A stretch of DNA of 64,000 nt from assembly GCA_022410635.1 (NCBI GenBank), contig JAJVDF010000254.1, positions 700,060 to 764,059 on the forward strand, written 5' to 3'. The number at the start of each line of letters is the position of its first letter. The first letter of the stretch is position 1. The position numbers and the translations under genes are program-made. Under the pieces are notes generated by a model that saw only the letters and a program-made list of their open reading frames with translations, had not been told where the DNA came from and made no database searches. This DNA is from Tretioscincus oriximinensis. Taxonomy: Eukaryota; Chordata; Lepidosauria; Squamata; Gymnophthalmidae. Positions 1 to 10,521 of the stretch are shown in pieces.

Positions 1-337
1 CAAGTGGCCCGCTAAACCACCTAGTTTGGCCCGCAGCCTGCTTCCCAAAGGACCCTTTGGTCTGGCACCTGTCATGCTTGTTAGGCTCCCTTGATAAAAT
101 AAAGGAGCTTCACTTTGATAAAACATGAAAAGGAGGGAGACCCAGAGGAGCAGGAAGTGGTGAGGGGATGGGGGGAGCATTAAAAATTTAGGTAGTTTGG
201 GGAAGGGTGTGGCCTGGGTAGGAGGGGCATAGTCTGGCTGGGTTGAGTGGCCTCAAGTGGGGATGGGGATATGGCCTTAGACTGATGTTACAAATAACCT
301 AATGGCCCCTGGCAGAAAAAAGGTTCCCTACCCCTTG
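1..337 (-). mobile_element. hAT-like DNA transposon fragment, cut by window start
   Basis: The right end at 303-337 reads on the minus strand CAAGGGGTAGGGAACC followed by a T-run and CTGCCAGGGGCC, the form of terminal repeat typical of Charlie/hAT elements in amniotes. The inner part (1-40) repeats the ...GGCCCGC... phrase usual in such elements. The left terminus is outside the window. No transposase frame is visible. Confidence 0.5.
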
Positions 338-544
338 AGTAGAGTGCAAAACCTGGCTCAACATGTTCACGTTAAACCGCTAGATCCACATTGCAAGTGA
401 AACCACATGTGCTGCTGTGCAAACACCAAATTGTTGCTCCACCTGACGCTCCCATCCTTCACATATGGTATCCAGTCACACCAGCACAGGTTCCTAACCC
501 AGCTCGGAATCCAGTAGGCACAGGGCAAGTTTCCCTTTGTACAG

Positions 545-1165
545 AAATAACGATCTCTTTATTCTTTTAGCTATATCGGGTTTTTTTTTAATACTCAAAA
601 CGATCACTGGGGCAGAGAACCTGTTGTTAAATTATTTTACTCCTCCCACTGATTCCCCAGTCAGATATACTGTGCTCATTTCCAGAGGTGCTTTTTAATG
701 ATTTCACAACAATCAGCTTGTCTGCTTTTAGGTAAAGTCATCCTAGGGGCAGGATGTCCTCAGAAGTACCAGCCTTCCCGAGGCAATTTTAATTTCCAAG
801 CGAAGTTTCAGCGATCTGTCTAATGCAGCCAACCTGTTAAAAATTCATCCATTTTTATGGGGACTTTCTGGATCTAATGCTGTTTCTTCATAAGTTAATC
901 ATGCTCTGTCACTTCCCCTTCCCCTGGAGAGGCTTAGAAGAAGAGGGGGAAAATACATTGTGTTCATCCCTGGTTATCGTATCTTTGGCCCAAAGTTTTA
1001 TCAGCTGAATTTTTCTGAATATTCAGGGATTTTTCACACTTATCTGCAGAGAACGGCGTCTGGGAATTATTTTCGTCTTACAGAAGTTGCCTCATTTATT
1101 TCCAAATGTGACAGGGTTATGTTGGCATGCATAACAATAGAGAGGCGGATTTCATACAAATGGCT
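545..1165. other. Unique AT-rich block, candidate conserved non-coding DNA
   Basis: No repeat family seen elsewhere in the window matches here. Base composition is even, without microsatellites apart from a short T-run, and short TAAT/AATTA and TATCAGCTGAAT-type motifs are scattered through it. An open frame runs 960-1514 (184 codons) but its protein is not recognised and it continues into GC-rich sequence, so I do not call it a gene. Enhancer-like conservation is an inference. Confidence 0.3.
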
Positions 1166-1954
1166 AGTCCTTAAACCCGCAAATGTGGGCATGGGTTACC
1201 CCCACGGACGATGTGGCCGAGTGGCATTGTCTTTCAGCGTGGACCTCCAGCATCTTGGGCTGGGCAGCATGGGGCTTTTGAGGGTCAGTATGGGTGGCAG
1301 GGGTGTAGATACAATAGGGCAAGCAGGGGCAGTGCTCCAGGGATCTGGCTGTTTGTTAAATAAAGATTTAAAAATTTACATTTTCAGGCTCCCAGGACCC
1401 CATTTTATCTGCCCCAGGGCCCCTGAGGGGGTGTTGCAGGAGCCTGCAGCAGTGCTGGGAGTTATCCGGCACAGATATTGCACCCGGGAACCCAAAAATT
1501 GTGGCCATTCATAGGTGTCTGAATTTTGTGATATTGCTTCCACGACAGTAATTTATTTTACTCATTTGTTCATTTATTTACCTGTATATACAAAAGTTTC
1601 ACAAGCAATAATAAAAGCAAGTGTATGGAATTAAGGGGCAAGGTGGGCCATAAGTGGGCCCTTGAGCGAAGGGCCCTCCCAGTGGTGCAGCAACACGGAT
1701 AACTGCTCTGTGCGCACATGTGCAACGCATCGGAACTGCTTATTGGCATGTGTAAAGCAGTGATCACCATCACAAAGCCTGCTGCGCCACTGGAACATTT
1801 AAAAGAAGGGAAGACCAATGGGCAGATGCACCCCACCCTCGTTTATGTGCCCCAGGGACCCTGAGGGTCTATATCCGTTACTGCCAAGGGGGTCTGGATT
1901 AGGCTGTGTACAGAACTGGCAGCCAGTGGTGCTCTTTCAAGACCAATGTAATAT
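1166..1954. other. Unassigned intergenic DNA
   Basis: GC-richer sequence with imperfect inverted repeats around CAGTGGTGCAGCA (about 1680) and TGCTGCGCCACTGG (about 1780), suggesting an old hairpin-type repeat. No gene seen. Confidence 0.3.
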
Positions 1955-2470
1955 ATAAGAACCCAAGAACCTAAGAAAGGCCCTGCTGAATGGGGCCGGG
2001 GCCCATCTAGGCCAGCATTCTGTCTCACACAATGGCCCACCAATTGCACCTGGGCAGTCCAAAGCAGAATGAGACAAATGCCTCACCTGTCCTCCATTGT
2101 TAGAATAGGAACTTGCCATCTTCAAGCTAGTGTAGACTATGACATAGTCTACACTGGCATATGGATGAGCCAAGTGGGGCCTGCCATAGTCTATACTGGC
2201 CCACCAATTACACCTGGGAAGTGTCAAGTAGAAGAAAGCAAAAGCCTCACCTGTTCTCCAAGCCCTGCAAATGGTATCTCAGAAATACTGCCTGTTGGTC
2301 CATCACGAAGGCAGTATCAAGAGATCCATCCTAGTAGCTGTTTATACACTTGACATCCATGAACTTGTCTAATACTCTCTTAAAGCTATCCAGGATGCTA
2401 CCACCACCTCTTCTGGAAGTGCACAACGTTTAGCCAATTGTTCCAGTCTGCAATCTAGCTCTGGAGAGTA
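1955..2470 (-). mobile_element. CR1-like LINE 3' end (TTCTTATG lineage), interrupted by a foldback element
   Basis: Minus-strand LINE tail. The plus strand begins with repeated AAGAACC and runs through GGCCCATCTAG and CCACCAATTGCACCTGGG. A foldback element lies at 2101-2199, after which the same LINE region restarts (CCACCAATTACACCTGGG) and continues to the end of the ORF2-type frame near 2430. About 60 bp of LINE sequence is therefore present twice, once on each side of the foldback element. Confidence 0.7.
2101..2199. mobile_element. Foldback element (CTAGTGTAGACTATG family)
   Basis: CTAGTGTAGACTATG is followed by its near-complement CATAGTCTACACTGGCAT, then by another partial copy of the arm. 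This is the inverted-repeat core shared with copies near 29.1, 42.1, 47.1, 48.1, 51.2, 51.7 and 62.2 kb. Confidence 0.6.
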
Positions 2471-2965
2471 AGTTCCTATTGGATCGTCTCTAATGCAGAA
2501 AGGGCTCAATAAGCCAGATCAGCTGGTCACTGCAGAGGATGTACATATACGGGGCAAGAATTTTCCATCTGTATTGCACAAGACAATTTAACTGTGTTGC
2601 AGGATTCCTGTTAGAATAATAGACCAGATGTAAATCAAGCAGACTGGTTTTGGGAAGGCCGCCGGCCGCTGGAGACAGTTTCTGGCAGGGGGGATTTGTC
2701 TCATTCGCCTGCACTGCAGAGCAATTATTGAAATGTTCAGTGTGGCAAAAGAAGATATTGTTAAATTTGCAAACGGGAAGAACAGAAAGAGGAGGGCTGA
2801 ATGGAATAAACCTAATCAACATCTTTCAACATAAGAATTCTTGTACTTTCTCTTTACAGCAAAATATGTAATTTGGTTTAATAACGTTGGTCTGTTGAAA
2901 TGGGATCCTTGGGTGGGTCCCCAAATTTAACTTAAACTACAGTAATCATTGGGGATTAATCCAAG

Positions 2966-3260
2966 AAGGAGGAGCAGGAGGAGGAGGGGGGAGCAGAAGG
3001 AAAAAACGGAGGAAGAGGAGGATCTGGTTACTTCTCATCCAAAGGGACAAGGTTATTTTTCACCTGAAGGCTTACATCTATTCTATCTTCCCCACCACAT
3101 TGTAGTGGTACCCATTTATCTTCTAGCAGCTTTGTTTGATTTCGAACAGCTGGGTTTCCTGAAGCTAAGGCCAGTAGAGGGCGCTCACCCCATTTCATCA
3201 TGGCTGACACATCAGATGACAAACTCCTATATCTCTGTTGAAACACCAAGTTCTTAACCT
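2966..3260 (-). mobile_element. tRNA-derived SINE (family A, older subfamily)
   Basis: Reads on the minus strand from a tRNA-like head through the body (GGGGAAGATAGAAT, AGCCTTCAGGTG) to a purine/pyrimidine tail. On the plus strand the tail (GGAGGAG repeats) comes first. Diverged copy, so an old insertion. Confidence 0.7.
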
Positions 3261-3412
3261 GTTGCTAAGAAGATACCAAGAACAACACATTCATATTGTT
3301 AATTGTCTGACTACTACCTAAATCTCTATCAAAAAAGGCTTAAACGTAATCTTTTGTGGCCAACATTTAAGTTGAGTACACAAAGTTAGGTTTAAAATAA
3401 GTTTCATGGAAA

Positions 3413-3413
3413 A

Positions 3414-3444
<31 letters not shown>

Positions 3445-3640
3445 ATTGTTATTATTATTATTAGTAGTAGTAGTAGTAGTAGTAGTATAGAAGTAATAGT
3501 AGTAGTAGTAATAGTAGTAGTATAGTAGTAGTAGTAGTAGTATAGTAGTAGTATAATAGTAGAAATAATAGTAGTAGTAGTATAGTAATAGTACTAGAGT
3601 AGTAGTAGTAGCAGCAGTTTATACAGTGCTAACAATGTAC
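3413..3640. repeat. Compound microsatellite (TTG)n(TTA)n(TAG)n
   Basis: Runs of TTG, then TTA, then interrupted TAG/TAA triplets over more than 200 bp. Confidence 0.95.
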
Positions 3641-4114
3641 ATAGTGCTATACAGACCGTACAAAATAAAATAAAAGTATAGTATTTTTTAAAAATACAGT
3701 ATTAAATTCAATATTAAAATAGACACAAAACCATATCTCCATGTAACATGACATATTTTCATCCAATTGCAGTAAAGGGCCAATAGCCAAACATGTCAGG
3801 TTGCCATCAGAATCCTTGTATCCCTTGCTGTTGGTATGCTCTACAGAGAAGAGTAAGGCACGGACCCTTGTTTAGTCTTCCATTTTTTGACAGACAAAGT
3901 TGACGGATAAGAATTTGTTGGATACATGACTTTAGCCTGAGATTCCCGTGAAATCTCTGGATAGTTAAAATATCCCATAATTATTATGTCATAGTTTCTT
4001 GACAGCTGAGCCACCTGATGTCAAAAGAGTTCTTCCATTTCTTTTATTTGTTGAAGGGGGCTACAGTAAACTCCTATAATACTATCTTTTCTGTTATTCC
4101 CTCTCCTTTTATTC

Positions 4115-4375
4115 GTAGAACCATAGAGTTGGAAAAGACTTGCAGGACTACTAACTTCCTACTGAATGCAGGATTCGTTAAACCACCACAAAGCAATGGC
4201 TGCCCAGCCTCTGTTTGAAGACTTCCATCAAAGGAGAACTCATTCCCTTCTGCAGCAACCTCTTCCGCTGGTCGATTGCCCTGACTGTGGGAAACCTTTT
4301 CTCTAACATCAGATCTGTATCTCCTGTCTTGCAGGTTCACCCTGTTGTTTCTAATGACAGCCAACAGACTTATGG
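4115..4375 (-). mobile_element. CR1 LINE 3' end
   Basis: The plus strand starts with AACCATAGAGTTGGAAAAG, the complement of the CR1 tail, then CTGCCCAGCCTCTGTTTGAAG, which decodes on the minus strand to a decayed ORF2 C-terminus (...SLQTEAGQPL). Several frameshifts and no start; not functional. Confidence 0.75.
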
Positions 4376-4439
4376 ATCAGGTTCCAGAGGTAAACAATAA
4401 CAAGCTGTCAACAAGTGTTGGGAGCTTCCCAGAAGCAAA

Positions 4440-4645
4440 ATATCTACCTGAAAATCGCAAGCGCCCTGGGTTTATCTCATGCGCGAAATTTTTGTGGCAT
4501 CACTTCCTGGGCAGGGCAAGAAGTAATATCAAAGGTGACATCACTTCCTGGATGGGTCAGGAAGTTACATCACTCCAGAAGCACCATTCCCCAAAGCAAA
4601 TAGTGAAAGTGACATTCCAGTGACATCACTTCCAGTAAAATGGCG
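4440..4645. repeat. Repeat rich in TGACATCACTTCC motifs
   Basis: CATCACTTCCTGG occurs at about 4498 and 4541, with variants near 4565 and 4622. Similar arrays recur at 7990-8085 and 22120-22310. The motif joins an ETS-type GGAAGT core with a CRE-like TGACATCA. Probably a dispersed element with internal repeats; no gene. Confidence 0.55.
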
Positions 4646-5071
4646 GCACTCAGGTGGGGCAAATTTTCTCCTAGATTCTCTCTATGTGATCTTGCTCCAT
4701 GTTTTTCTACTTCCTGGCAGATTTTTGGTTTCCTGTTGTATTTCTGCTGCACTGACCAGATGTTCGGAGGCCCAAACTGGGGCCCAAACCATTCACCATC
4801 TTGGTAGCTCTGAAACTTGAGTTTCAGGGAAAATATGTACTTCCCTTTGGTTAGGATTCTCACGGACAAAAACTAGGATAGGAATTTGCAGCTTTATTAG
4901 ATGTGGAAAAGAGGAATGTTCACTAGGTGTTGCAGGCACTATAAGCTTCGCCTGGTGAAAATTCCCTCTTTCTACACACATTAAAACAACAAGACTCCTG
5001 TTGTTTTTTAAAAATTATTAATATTATTTTTAGCAATCCTACTTTTATTAGTTTTGTTTTAATATTTATTA

Positions 5072-5443
5072 CTAATGGAATTAGCCCTTTGCAGTACAGT
5101 AATGCAACGGGCTCTAGCCCTTGCTCCCACCCATGCCTCCACACACTCCCTCCCATCCCTCTTTCACTTGCCTTTTCTGTCCTTCCTTCCTTCTTCCTTT
5201 CTGTTTTCCTTTCCTTCCTTCTTCCCTACCTTCCTTCCTTCTTCGTTAACTTCCTTTCTTCCCTCCTTTCATCCATTCCTTCCTTTATCCTTCCTATCCT
5301 TCCCTCTTTCTTTCCTTCCTTCTTTCCTTCTTCCCTTCCTTGTGCCATTGGGCTTTGGAGGCTACCAAAGTTCCAAGCCCTCTCATTGGTCGCTATACTT
5401 CAGAATGTTGGACTCTTTGGTACCTGTTTTATTATATGTATAG
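5072..5443 (-). mobile_element. Helitron-like non-autonomous element with polypyrimidine core
   Basis: Minus-strand element. Its 3' end is a hairpin (GCCCGTTGCA...TGCAAAGGGC) followed by about ten bases and TTAG before T, a slightly decayed CTAG|T Helitron end. The inside is a TTCC/TTCT tract (5160-5340). The 5' end carries ACATATAATAAAA, shared with the copies at 24.4, 29.5 and 58.0 kb. Confidence 0.6.
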
Positions 5444-5489
5444 CTGTGGTTCAAATGAGAACTAGAGCTCCCCCTATGGGTGGGTAGTA

Positions 5490-6060
5490 TAATTTGCTTT
5501 CACATTTTTTCAAGGAACTTTTCCAACAGCTGTTTTCATTTTGTTCCCTGCTCCCCTGATGAATCTTGCTCTGTAAAGGGCAGGAGACAGACTTTTGCTG
5601 CTTGCTCTTTTCTACAGCACCATGGGAGCCATGCTGCTGAATAAACAACACAGAGCAATGTCGTTCGGGATAGCTAGTTAAATTCTCCTGGAAGCGAAGG
5701 ATCACAAATCCACAGCATATTTTCTAGTGGCCATACTCATTCCCAGCTTTCTTTCTCCTCAAGTGTTTGAGCTTCAGCTTTGCTGTATTTGCTGAGAGAA
5801 ACAGGGCAGCCGCTGGCACAGTGTCAAAAATCCCTGCTTCCTGTCTCCAGTGGGCACTTGCAGTTTGCCATGTCCTTTTAACAGGGGCACTTCTACAGCA
5901 AAGCCCCTGTCCCCAGGCTGTGCTTGCCTTCCCCCTGGCTGCACCATCTGTCTGCTGCCCTCTGAAATTGTTATCTGTAATATTCCTCCTTCCCACTACC
6001 GACTGGGTGCCAGAATTCTGCCATCCTTCAGTTTAACTGGTTTAGAAATCTGAACCTCAA
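5490..6060. other. Unique intergenic DNA
   Basis: Non-repetitive DNA with short open frames on both strands and no recognised protein. The block 5490-5760 is AT-rich and may be conserved. Confidence 0.25.
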
Positions 6061-6097
6061 AATCGCAATGCAGAACAAGCGATCCTTCTCTTGCAAC

Positions 6098-6345
6098 TGA
6101 GGTGCAGTGGTGCAGCGGTGAAGAGCCCTAGGATTTCAGCAGAGACGCTGGAGTTCAAAGCAGTGTGTCGGCTGTGGAAGAGGGGTGAGCCCCAGCTATT
6201 CGAAAGCAAGAAATTGTAATTAGATAAACGAGGACCATCACAACATAGTGGGGAAGATAGAATGTAAGCCTTTGGGCGAAAAATAAGCTTGTGAGCTGCT
6301 TTGAATCCCTTCGAGTGACAAAAGTGGGTTCTTCTTCTTTAGCAG
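6098..6345 (+). mobile_element. tRNA-derived SINE (family A, older subfamily)
   Basis: Plus-strand copy: head GTGGTGCAGCGGTGAAGAG with a B-box-like GGAGTTCAAAG, body GGGGAAGATAGAATGTAAGC, then GAGTGACAAAAGTGGG and a TTCTTCTTC tail. Confidence 0.75.
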
Positions 6346-6392
6346 TAGTTATAGTCTGGGATTTTAGACTGGGAGAGCCAGTTGAGGGTGAA

Positions 6393-6660
6393 AGGAGGAG
6401 GAGAATTGAGTTTAATACCATACCTTTCTATCCCGAAGGGACTCAGAGCAGCTGACAATTGGTTTTTCATCCGAAGGCTTACCTCTTATTCTGTTTACCC
6501 CACCAGGTTAATTGCAAATCTAATTTCTTTCAAATAGCTAAGTTGGCTAGAACTGAAGGCCAGGAAAAGACACTCACTCCTCTCCATGTCCAACACAGGA
6601 CCTCAAAACTGGATCTCTCTGATGAAAGACCGGCTCTTAGTGACTGCGCCATTTATTCCT
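6393..6660 (-). mobile_element. tRNA-derived SINE (family A, older subfamily)
   Basis: Opposite orientation to the copy just upstream, so the two form an inverted pair separated by under 50 bp. Shares GAAGGGACTCAGAGCAGCT and CTCCATGTCCAACACAGG with the family. Confidence 0.7.
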
Positions 6661-6896
6661 TCATTGTACCATTTGTGCCTTCGTAGCATAGTCAATCTCC
6701 TGGCTCTATACTGCACTCCTCCATAAAAATCAGCTGGGAAACCTTGGACTAGTTACTGTTCTTCAGAGCTCTTTTAGCCCCATCTACTTCACTGAAAAAA
6801 GTGTGGTATAAAAAATTACTCTTCCTCCTGTTCTTCTTCTCCTTCTTCTTGGTTATTTCCTGAGGCTATGTTGGAATTACCATGGATACATGAGGG

Positions 6897-7080
6897 GAAA
6901 AAAGAAGGAAGGAAAGAAAGAAAGAGGGAAAGAAGGAACAAAAGAGGGAAAGAACAAAAGAAGACAGAAAGAAGGAAGGAAAAACGAAAGAGGAAAGGAA
7001 GAAAAGAAAAACTGAAAGAAAAAAGGGAGGAAAGAAGGAAAGAAGGAAGAAAAGAAAGAAGAAGGAAGGAGTGGAGGAAA
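6897..7080. repeat. GAAA/GGAA polypurine tract
   Basis: About 180 bp of almost pure purine on the plus strand. Open frames here encode only Arg/Glu/Lys or, on the other strand, Phe/Ser/Leu and are artefacts. Confidence 0.95.
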
Positions 7081-7149
7081 AAGGGCTTAACACATGTATT
7101 TGGTCTTCGGCAATTCTATTCATTGCCTACCAGGGTATCTATTGTTACT

Positions 7150-7600
7150 GGTTCCCTGCCTCCAATGTGCTGCGCTTCCTATTCTTCTCATTGCAACGCA
7201 AACTGCAGATTTAGCAACAAACTAAATTATCCATCCAGCAAAGCTTCCAAGGGAACATTTTTGAGAATTATCAGCTTGGGTGCCAGAACATCAACAAGGA
7301 GAAATTTTGTCAGTTGCCCTGGACTCTTCTTTGCCCCTAAGAAATTTCTTGCTGGCGCCAGACTTCATCTCTCCCTGAATGGCTGAGTCTGGAAGCTGCC
7401 ATTTTGATTTTGCACTAAGTTTCTGATGCTACTTAGTTTCATGGCTGGCAGAATGTTGGCGCAGGAAATAGAGCCAATGAATTGTTCTTTCTACTGGGTC
7501 TGATAAGATTAGACAAATTCACATTTGCCATCCACCCCCACCCACCTCAAAGCTTCTACATTGTTCCAACACATTGCCTAGCAATCTTATCACATGATGA
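7150..7600. other. Unique intergenic DNA
   Basis: No match to repeat families in this window; even composition with AT-rich patches. No gene seen. Confidence 0.25.
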
Positions 7601-7750
7601 GCCCCATAAGGCACTGCTGCACTTGCCTTACTACAATTCATAGCATTCTCTGTGAGCTGGGAGCCAATCAGAGTTGAGAACTGCCCAACAATCCCGTGCA
7701 GTCTGAGATCTTGTGCAGGGGTACAAAAGAAAATTCCCCCTACCTTGAGG

Positions 7751-7961
7751 TAGGCTGACTAGATTACCCCTTTTGGGTTTTTTATTTAAACTCGGTTTTG
7801 GGGTGCCTCCCAGTTTTTTCTGAGGATTTTTTTTTTCAAAAAAAAGATTTTTTCCAAAAGTTTTTTTGTTTTTTAATACTTTTTTCCTCAGAAAAAAACA
7901 GGAGGTACCCCAAAAATGGGTTTTCAACCCTCCCAAAAAAAGGGGTAATCTGGTCAGCCTA
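7751..7961. mobile_element. hAT-like foldback element (TAGGCTGACC family)
   Basis: Starts TAGGCTGACTAGATTACCCC and ends with the complement GGGGTAATCTGGTCAGCCTA. The arms continue inward (CCCAGTTTTTTCTGAGGA against TCCTCAGAAAAAAACAGGAGG) so nearly the whole 211 bp folds on itself. No coding capacity. Confidence 0.75.
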
Positions 7962-7984
7962 CGTGAGAGGAACCATTTTATCAG

Positions 7985-8090
7985 AAGTAGCATCATCTTG
8001 ATGTCACTTCCAGTATTTACTTCCGAGGCAATGGCTCCCAGGGTGATGTCACTTCCTGTCATGCCCAGGAAGTGATGTCATAAAAATTTC
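7985..8090. repeat. Repeat with GATGTCACTTCC motifs
   Basis: Two direct GATGTCACTTCC copies and one inverted GGAAGTGATGTCA, as in the arrays at 4.5 and 22.2 kb. Confidence 0.5.
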
Positions 8091-8820
8091 ACACGTGTTC
8101 CATACGTGAGATTACAGGGGGTTGCTTGAGATTTTGGGCTCCCTCTGCGATATTTCCCTTCCAGAAGTTTTCAAAGAATTTGCTTTGTTCTCTGTGCTGA
8201 ATGTCTCCATGAAGTTTTCTTTCAGATTTTAAAAATGTCCACTGTTGAATCGCACAAACTGCGATGGCTGGAATTTCCGTGACAACGGAATATGCGTGAC
8301 CTCTTGGGGCAGATGGAAGGTGATGTTGCTTCCATCTTGCTAAATATTGTGTGTGGGGATGCAGCTTAAATCCAAGGATGCATCCACACAACACGTTTTT
8401 CTTCCGGATTTTCCCGATAATTCCATTAATCAGTTTCCTGATTTTAAAGCACATAAGATTTTCCAGTCATGTGACACCCTCTCCTGGCAGCCATTTTGTT
8501 TGCTGGTTGTCAAGAGGAATTGATGGTTATCAAGAGGAAGTGCCATAGTCCCTCCTTCCAAATGCTATTGCTTAGTCTGCTCTCACTATCAGGCTCCTTT
8601 TGAGAGAAAATGGAAAGCTTATGGGAATGTAAACATCATCATTCTCACAGTTTCTCTTTAAAAAATATCCACACAGCATGGCCTTCCTGGTTTAACCCTA
8701 TGTACCAATTTGACAGGTGGCTTTCCCAGTTTGCTGCTAATCCTGATAAACAGTTTTAAAACCCACATTCTGCCAGTGTATCTAAAAGGCTGGTGAGGCA
8801 AACACAAGAGAAATTTGACT

Positions 8821-9027
8821 CAGGCTGACCAGATAACCCCTTTTTGAGGGGTGGGTGGGTTTGAAAACCCAGTTTTGGGGTGCTTCCCAGTTTTTTCTGA
8901 GGAAATTTTTTTCAAAAAAAGATTTTTTTTCAAAAATATTTTTGGTTTTTACTTTTCTTTCCCTCAGAAAAAACAGCAGTGGGATTTTAAACCCACCCCT
9001 CCCCAAAGAGGTCATCTGGTCAGCCTA
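8821..9027. mobile_element. hAT-like foldback element (TAGGCTGACC family)
   Basis: AGGCTGACCAGATAACCCC at the left matches the complement of GGTCATCTGGTCAGCCTA at the right. Central A/T-rich loop of TTTTTTTC and GAAAAAAC runs. No clear target duplication. Confidence 0.75.
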
Positions 9028-9189
9028 CTTTCCATCATATTACTGAACACAGCCAAGACTATTCAATCTGGACGGAACCTATTTCCCGATTGCTGATTCT
9101 TTCTCATATCTTTGCAAAACAGCTATATTCCCATTCTCAAGCATCTGTGTGCCCACTTGGTTAATGAGAAAAGGCAGGATCTCACCAGA

Positions 9190-9330
9190 AGACACCAACA
9201 GAAAATCTCATATTCTTCCTGGTTTAGTCGTTCAAAATCACAAACTGACCATGCTCAGAGTTACTTCCTGCTTATTCAATCCATATGGATTTAAAGGTTT
9301 TCTAATGATTGCAAAAGGATGAAGTTAAGT
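9190..9330 (-). repeat. Dispersed repeat with ATGCTCAG motif
   Basis: Inverted copy of the sequence at 16695-16870: shared words are TTAAAGGTTTTCTAATG, TTACTTCCTG and CATGCTCAG in reverse-complement order. Confidence 0.5.
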
Positions 9331-9401
9331 ATGCTGGGGCTTGTGACGAAGTCACAATGGAACTTAACATCATTGCATTTTTATAACATATCAGATGAAA
9401 G

Positions 9402-10010
9402 TAGGGTTGCCATACATCCCGGGAAAGCGGGACAATCCCGGTTTGGGGGACTAAAATATAGTCCCCTCCGTGTTTTAGGATAAAATCCCGGCTTTTTACA
9501 TTCCACGATGCTGCATCAGGGAATGTAAAAATGCAGGATTTTAAAGGAAAAGGAGCCATCAGAGCTGAAGGCTCCAGCTCAGCAGTGCTTTCCGGGGTCC
9601 TGGAAGGAACCTCGGAGCGTGCTGTAGCTGCTCCAATGCTGGAGGCGGAGTCAGGCAAAGCGCACCAAATCGCCTCCAGCAAAGGAAAAACACCTGGGTT
9701 TGTGACAGGAGGGCAGCTCTGTTCTCCTGTCACAAACCCAGGCATTTTTCCTCTGCTGGAGGCGAGTTGGCAGCTTTGCCTGATGCAAAACTCCGCCTCC
9801 AGCATTGGAGCAGCTACACACACATACGTGCGCGCACATGGACGCTTGTGGTGAGACAGGCAAAAAAGAGGTTTTGCCTGTCTCACTACAAGCGTCCGTA
9901 TGTGCGTGCATGTGCGCGCATGCGTACACACCCTCACCCCACCCCCATCCCAGTTTGGGCCTGCCAAAATATGGCAGCCCTAATATGGCTGCCAAAATAT
10001 GGCAGCCCTA
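9402..10010. mobile_element. hAT-like foldback element (TAGGGTTGCCATA), 609 bp
   Basis: Ends TAGGGTTGCCATA and TATGGCAGCCCTA are inverted repeats, flanked by GATGAAAG (9394-9401) and GATGAAGG (10011-10018), a 7/8-matching 8-bp duplication as hAT elements make. Inside are two more large hairpins: 9632-9812 (GCTCCAATGCTGGAGGCGGA against its complement) and about 9818-9932 (stem around GGCAAAA and ACGCTTGTGGTGAGACAGGC). Open frames of up to 221 codons lie on both strands because of the palindromes and are not genes. Confidence 0.75.
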
Positions 10011-10018
10011 GATGAAGG

Positions 10019-10513
10019 TAGACTGACCAGATTTTCTGAGACCCAAACTGGGGTAATTAATATTAATGCTAATTTGCATATTCATAAATGCATGCATTTA
10101 TGCATTTCCTTCCAAAATTCCCGCCCAAGAAATCGGTGAAGCATGTGAGAATTTTTTTAACTGTGCGAGAATTTTTAAACTGAGAATTTTTGGAGTATAT
10201 CAGAATTTTTAATTGTTTTACAAAGAGAAAGGTGCCTTCAGAAGCTGGCCCCAATTGCCAGAACCCCCTAATGTTGGTGCAGCAGTTTAAAAAATATATT
10301 TTGAAGTGTGCGAGAAACATTTGAAGTATGTGAGAATTTTTACTTTTTACTGAAGGAAGGGGGCTTTCAGGAGCTGAAATTATTTTTTTTAATTACTTTT
10401 TTCCTCAGCAAAAAACGGGGAAATGGCGCAAACCCCCCCTCCCCCGGGGAGGGGAGGGTAGACACCCCCAAACGGGTTTCCCCCCCCCCAAAAGGGGGCA
10501 TCTGATCAGCCTA
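10019..10513. mobile_element. hAT-like foldback element (TAGRCTGACC family), 495 bp
   Basis: Begins TAGACTGACCAGAT and ends ATCTGATCAGCCTA, flanked by GATGAAGG and TATGAAGG (7/8 match). Internally it carries repeated GTGAGAATTTTT phrases (about 10145, 10330) that shorter members lack. Confidence 0.75.
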
Positions 10514-10521
10514 TATGAAGG

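Noticed and set aside
960..1514. 184-codon plus-strand frame
   Set aside because: No family resemblance, mixed AT- and GC-rich composition, and no supporting splice or promoter signal.
3413..3640. TTG/TAG run considered as a telomere-like or minisatellite array
   Set aside because: Unit composition drifts between simple triplets and lacks the TTAGGG unit.
5075..5487. Hydrophobic Phe/Ser/Leu frames of 122 and 132 codons
   Set aside because: They translate the pyrimidine core of a Helitron-like element; similar artefacts occur at 24454, 28672, 45475 and 58092.
9302..9967. 221-codon minus-strand frame and several overlapping frames to 10015
   Set aside because: They lie inside the nested hairpins of a foldback element, where palindromes open frames on both strands. 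No domain is recognisable.
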